Below, piece by piece: positions 62,891 through 64,000 of a DNA stretch of 64,000 nucleotides. A program made the translations under genes and the position numbers. Source of the stretch: an uncultured Clostridia bacterium (GTDB taxonomy: Bacteria; Bacillota; Clostridia; Oscillospirales; Ruminococcaceae). The stretch spans positions 124,001-188,000 of the forward strand of contig CAMMMX010000001.1 of assembly GCA_946498095.1 (NCBI GenBank). The letters run 5' to 3'. Positions within the stretch are counted from its first letter, which is position 1, and every line of letters begins with the position of its first letter. Below the pieces are notes generated by a model. It did no database searches, had not been told where the DNA came from, and worked only from the letters and a program-made list of their open reading frames with translations.

Positions 62891-63950
62891 CTATTTTGTG
62901 CCCGTATCCCGCGTTTCCTGCTCCCTTCGGAATATCAAGCGTCGCTGTACCAGCCAGCTCACGGCAAAAAACAGGACCTCCGTACAGAGCTTGGCAGCAT
63001 AATGGTTTATGCCCAAGCCGTCAACTAGGAGACCCAGCACCAACGTATTCCCAGCCAGTACTGCCACCGCCAGTAGGAAATACTGAAAGGCTGATTGGCC
63101 AACACTGACATTGCTCTGGAAAACCATTCTACGGTTTAGCGTATAATTAACGCCCGCACTCACAAGCCGCGCTCCTGTATTGGCAATGATTAGACCAGCG
63201 GATCCGCTAAGTCCTCGGGTAATCAAGGTCAAAATACTGTATAACCCGTAGTCCACCAGAAAGCTTACAAGAGAGGAAGCTGAAAACTTCAGGATCTCTT
63301 TGTAAATACGATAGGAATCCTTCAGCGGATCAAAATGAGAAGCCACATTGTTATCGAAATAGATGGTTTCTATTTCCACCTCTCGTATTGGAATGTTTTT
63401 ACGCGGACAGGCCAGCAGGACGTTCATCTCATACTCATACCGTTCGCCGGGAATTTCCAGGAACTCCGGTATAAGGCGGCTGCTAAAGACACGAAGCCCA
63501 GTCTGGGTATCGTGTACATTCAGCCCAGTAGCAGCCAGACAAAACGCGTAACCGTATTTCCGATTCGGCTTTTGAGCGGAACATTTCCTTTCCTCTTCCG
63601 GCTACCCAATACCAGACAGTCGGGACACTCTTGTGCAAGAGTACATTTTTTTTCCGCATCGGAAACTTTGTGCTGTCCGTCTGCATCCATGGTCACCACC
63701 ACATAATCCGGCGGGAAATGCTCCTGAATATAGGCTAATCCTGTTTTTATGGCTCGGCCTTTGCCCTTGTTTTCGGAATGATGGAGTACAGTAGCGTATA
63801 ACTGAGCCTTGGAGAGTAAATCTGATGCTTCCTTTGAAATCCCATCTCGTTTACAAGAACAGCTTCAAAGCCCCTCATTCTGACTTCCTGAAGCAAATCC
63901 AATATTCGTGATGTCGGACGGTACGCCGGAATCAGCACAATCTTTTTCAA
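62891..63950 (-). pseudogene. Glycosyltransferase 2/GtrA fusion protein, broken by two frameshifts
   Basis: Three pieces in three frames make one typical protein. The first is KKIVLIPAYRPTSRILDLL (start TTG 63950). The second is KGKGRAIKTGLAYIQEHFPP and VVVTMDADGQHKVSDAEK (GT2 DxD motif MDADG). The third is LNVHDTQTGLRVFSSRLIPE, followed by a GtrA domain with four membrane segments (SASSLVSFLVDYGLYSILTL, ALAGNTL, FFAVSWLVQRRLIF). Breaks lie near 63840 and 63520. It would transfer a glycosyl group to a lipid carrier, probably for surface glycan, together with the phosphodiester glycosidase. As written it encodes only the last piece (178 aa GtrA-like). Confidence 0.8.
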
Positions 63951-64000
63951 TTATCTCAACCCCTTTCTCGTCCACTCTATAAAGGACAAAGAAGAAAAGC

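Overview
The window reads as chromosome of an anaerobic, spore-forming member of the Clostridia, probably of the Oscillospirales/Ruminococcaceae type. That placement is an inference from spo0A next to spoIVB, a SpoIID protein, Gram-positive Shine-Dalgarno sites, lipoprotein signal peptides, many TTG starts, an S-box riboswitch and mid-range GC. I see no rRNA, tRNA, CRISPR array, prophage or insertion sequence. Most of the window is ordinary core genome. The accessory parts are small lipoprotein clusters of lower GC, a carbohydrate/esterase block and several decaying genes.

Layout. 1-4 kb: a partial nadB, then hflX and a radical SAM gene. 4-6.1 kb: a frameshifted lipoprotein gene and an exported C39-like protease. 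6.3-10.5 kb: rlmH, a WalJ-type hydrolase, murA and an aldehyde dehydrogenase. 10.7-12.3 kb: promoter, SAM-I riboswitch, terminator and metK. 12.4-16.6 kb: an aspartate-family operon (ACT protein, hom, thrB, lysC with an internal beta-subunit start), followed by a structured 3' region and a strong terminator. 16.7-18.25 kb: a MerR regulator with two copies of a C-terminal domain, behind a MerR-type promoter. 18.0-19.0 kb: a gene graveyard. 19-26.6 kb: a GH78 rhamnosidase, rnr, a large composite ECF-like sigma factor and a GDSL esterase.

26.9-31.5 kb: exported proteins and lipoproteins, including a tandem triplication whose third copy has lost its 5' end. 32-34.2 kb: two near-identical UroD-type methyltransferases. 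34.6-35.4 kb: an XRE regulator pseudogene. 35.5-41.6 kb: Na/Pi transporter, PrsA-like foldase, DUF4830 protein, an MreB paralogue and ComFC. 41.6-44.3 kb: RecD2 and a membrane protein. 44.4-47 kb: an iron alcohol dehydrogenase with a Rex-like site, and a CAP-domain lipoprotein. 47.1-51.7 kb: SpoIID, citrate synthase behind a long leader with two terminator-like hairpins, and two membrane proteins. 51.8-54 kb: spo0A and spoIVB. 54.4-56.5 kb: a PocR/AraC regulator and a corrinoid protein. 56.7-58.6 kb: typA. 59-61 kb: a lipoprotein and two flavodoxin-fold reductases. 61.4-64 kb: a membrane protein, a phosphodiester glycosidase and a GT2-GtrA protein, the last two with frameshifts.

How parts may work together. 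The corrinoid protein with its regulator, plus the two UroD-like proteins, suggests one-carbon methyl transfer from an unknown donor. The S-box/metK unit and the hom-thrB-lysC operon cover methionine/SAM and aspartate-family metabolism. The rhamnosidase and the GDSL esterase look like scavenging of plant or host glycans. Several reading frames are broken by single-base changes (near 4.11, 34.7, 62.68, 63.5 and 63.8 kb). They could be real decay, phase variation or sequencing error, and I flag them as such.
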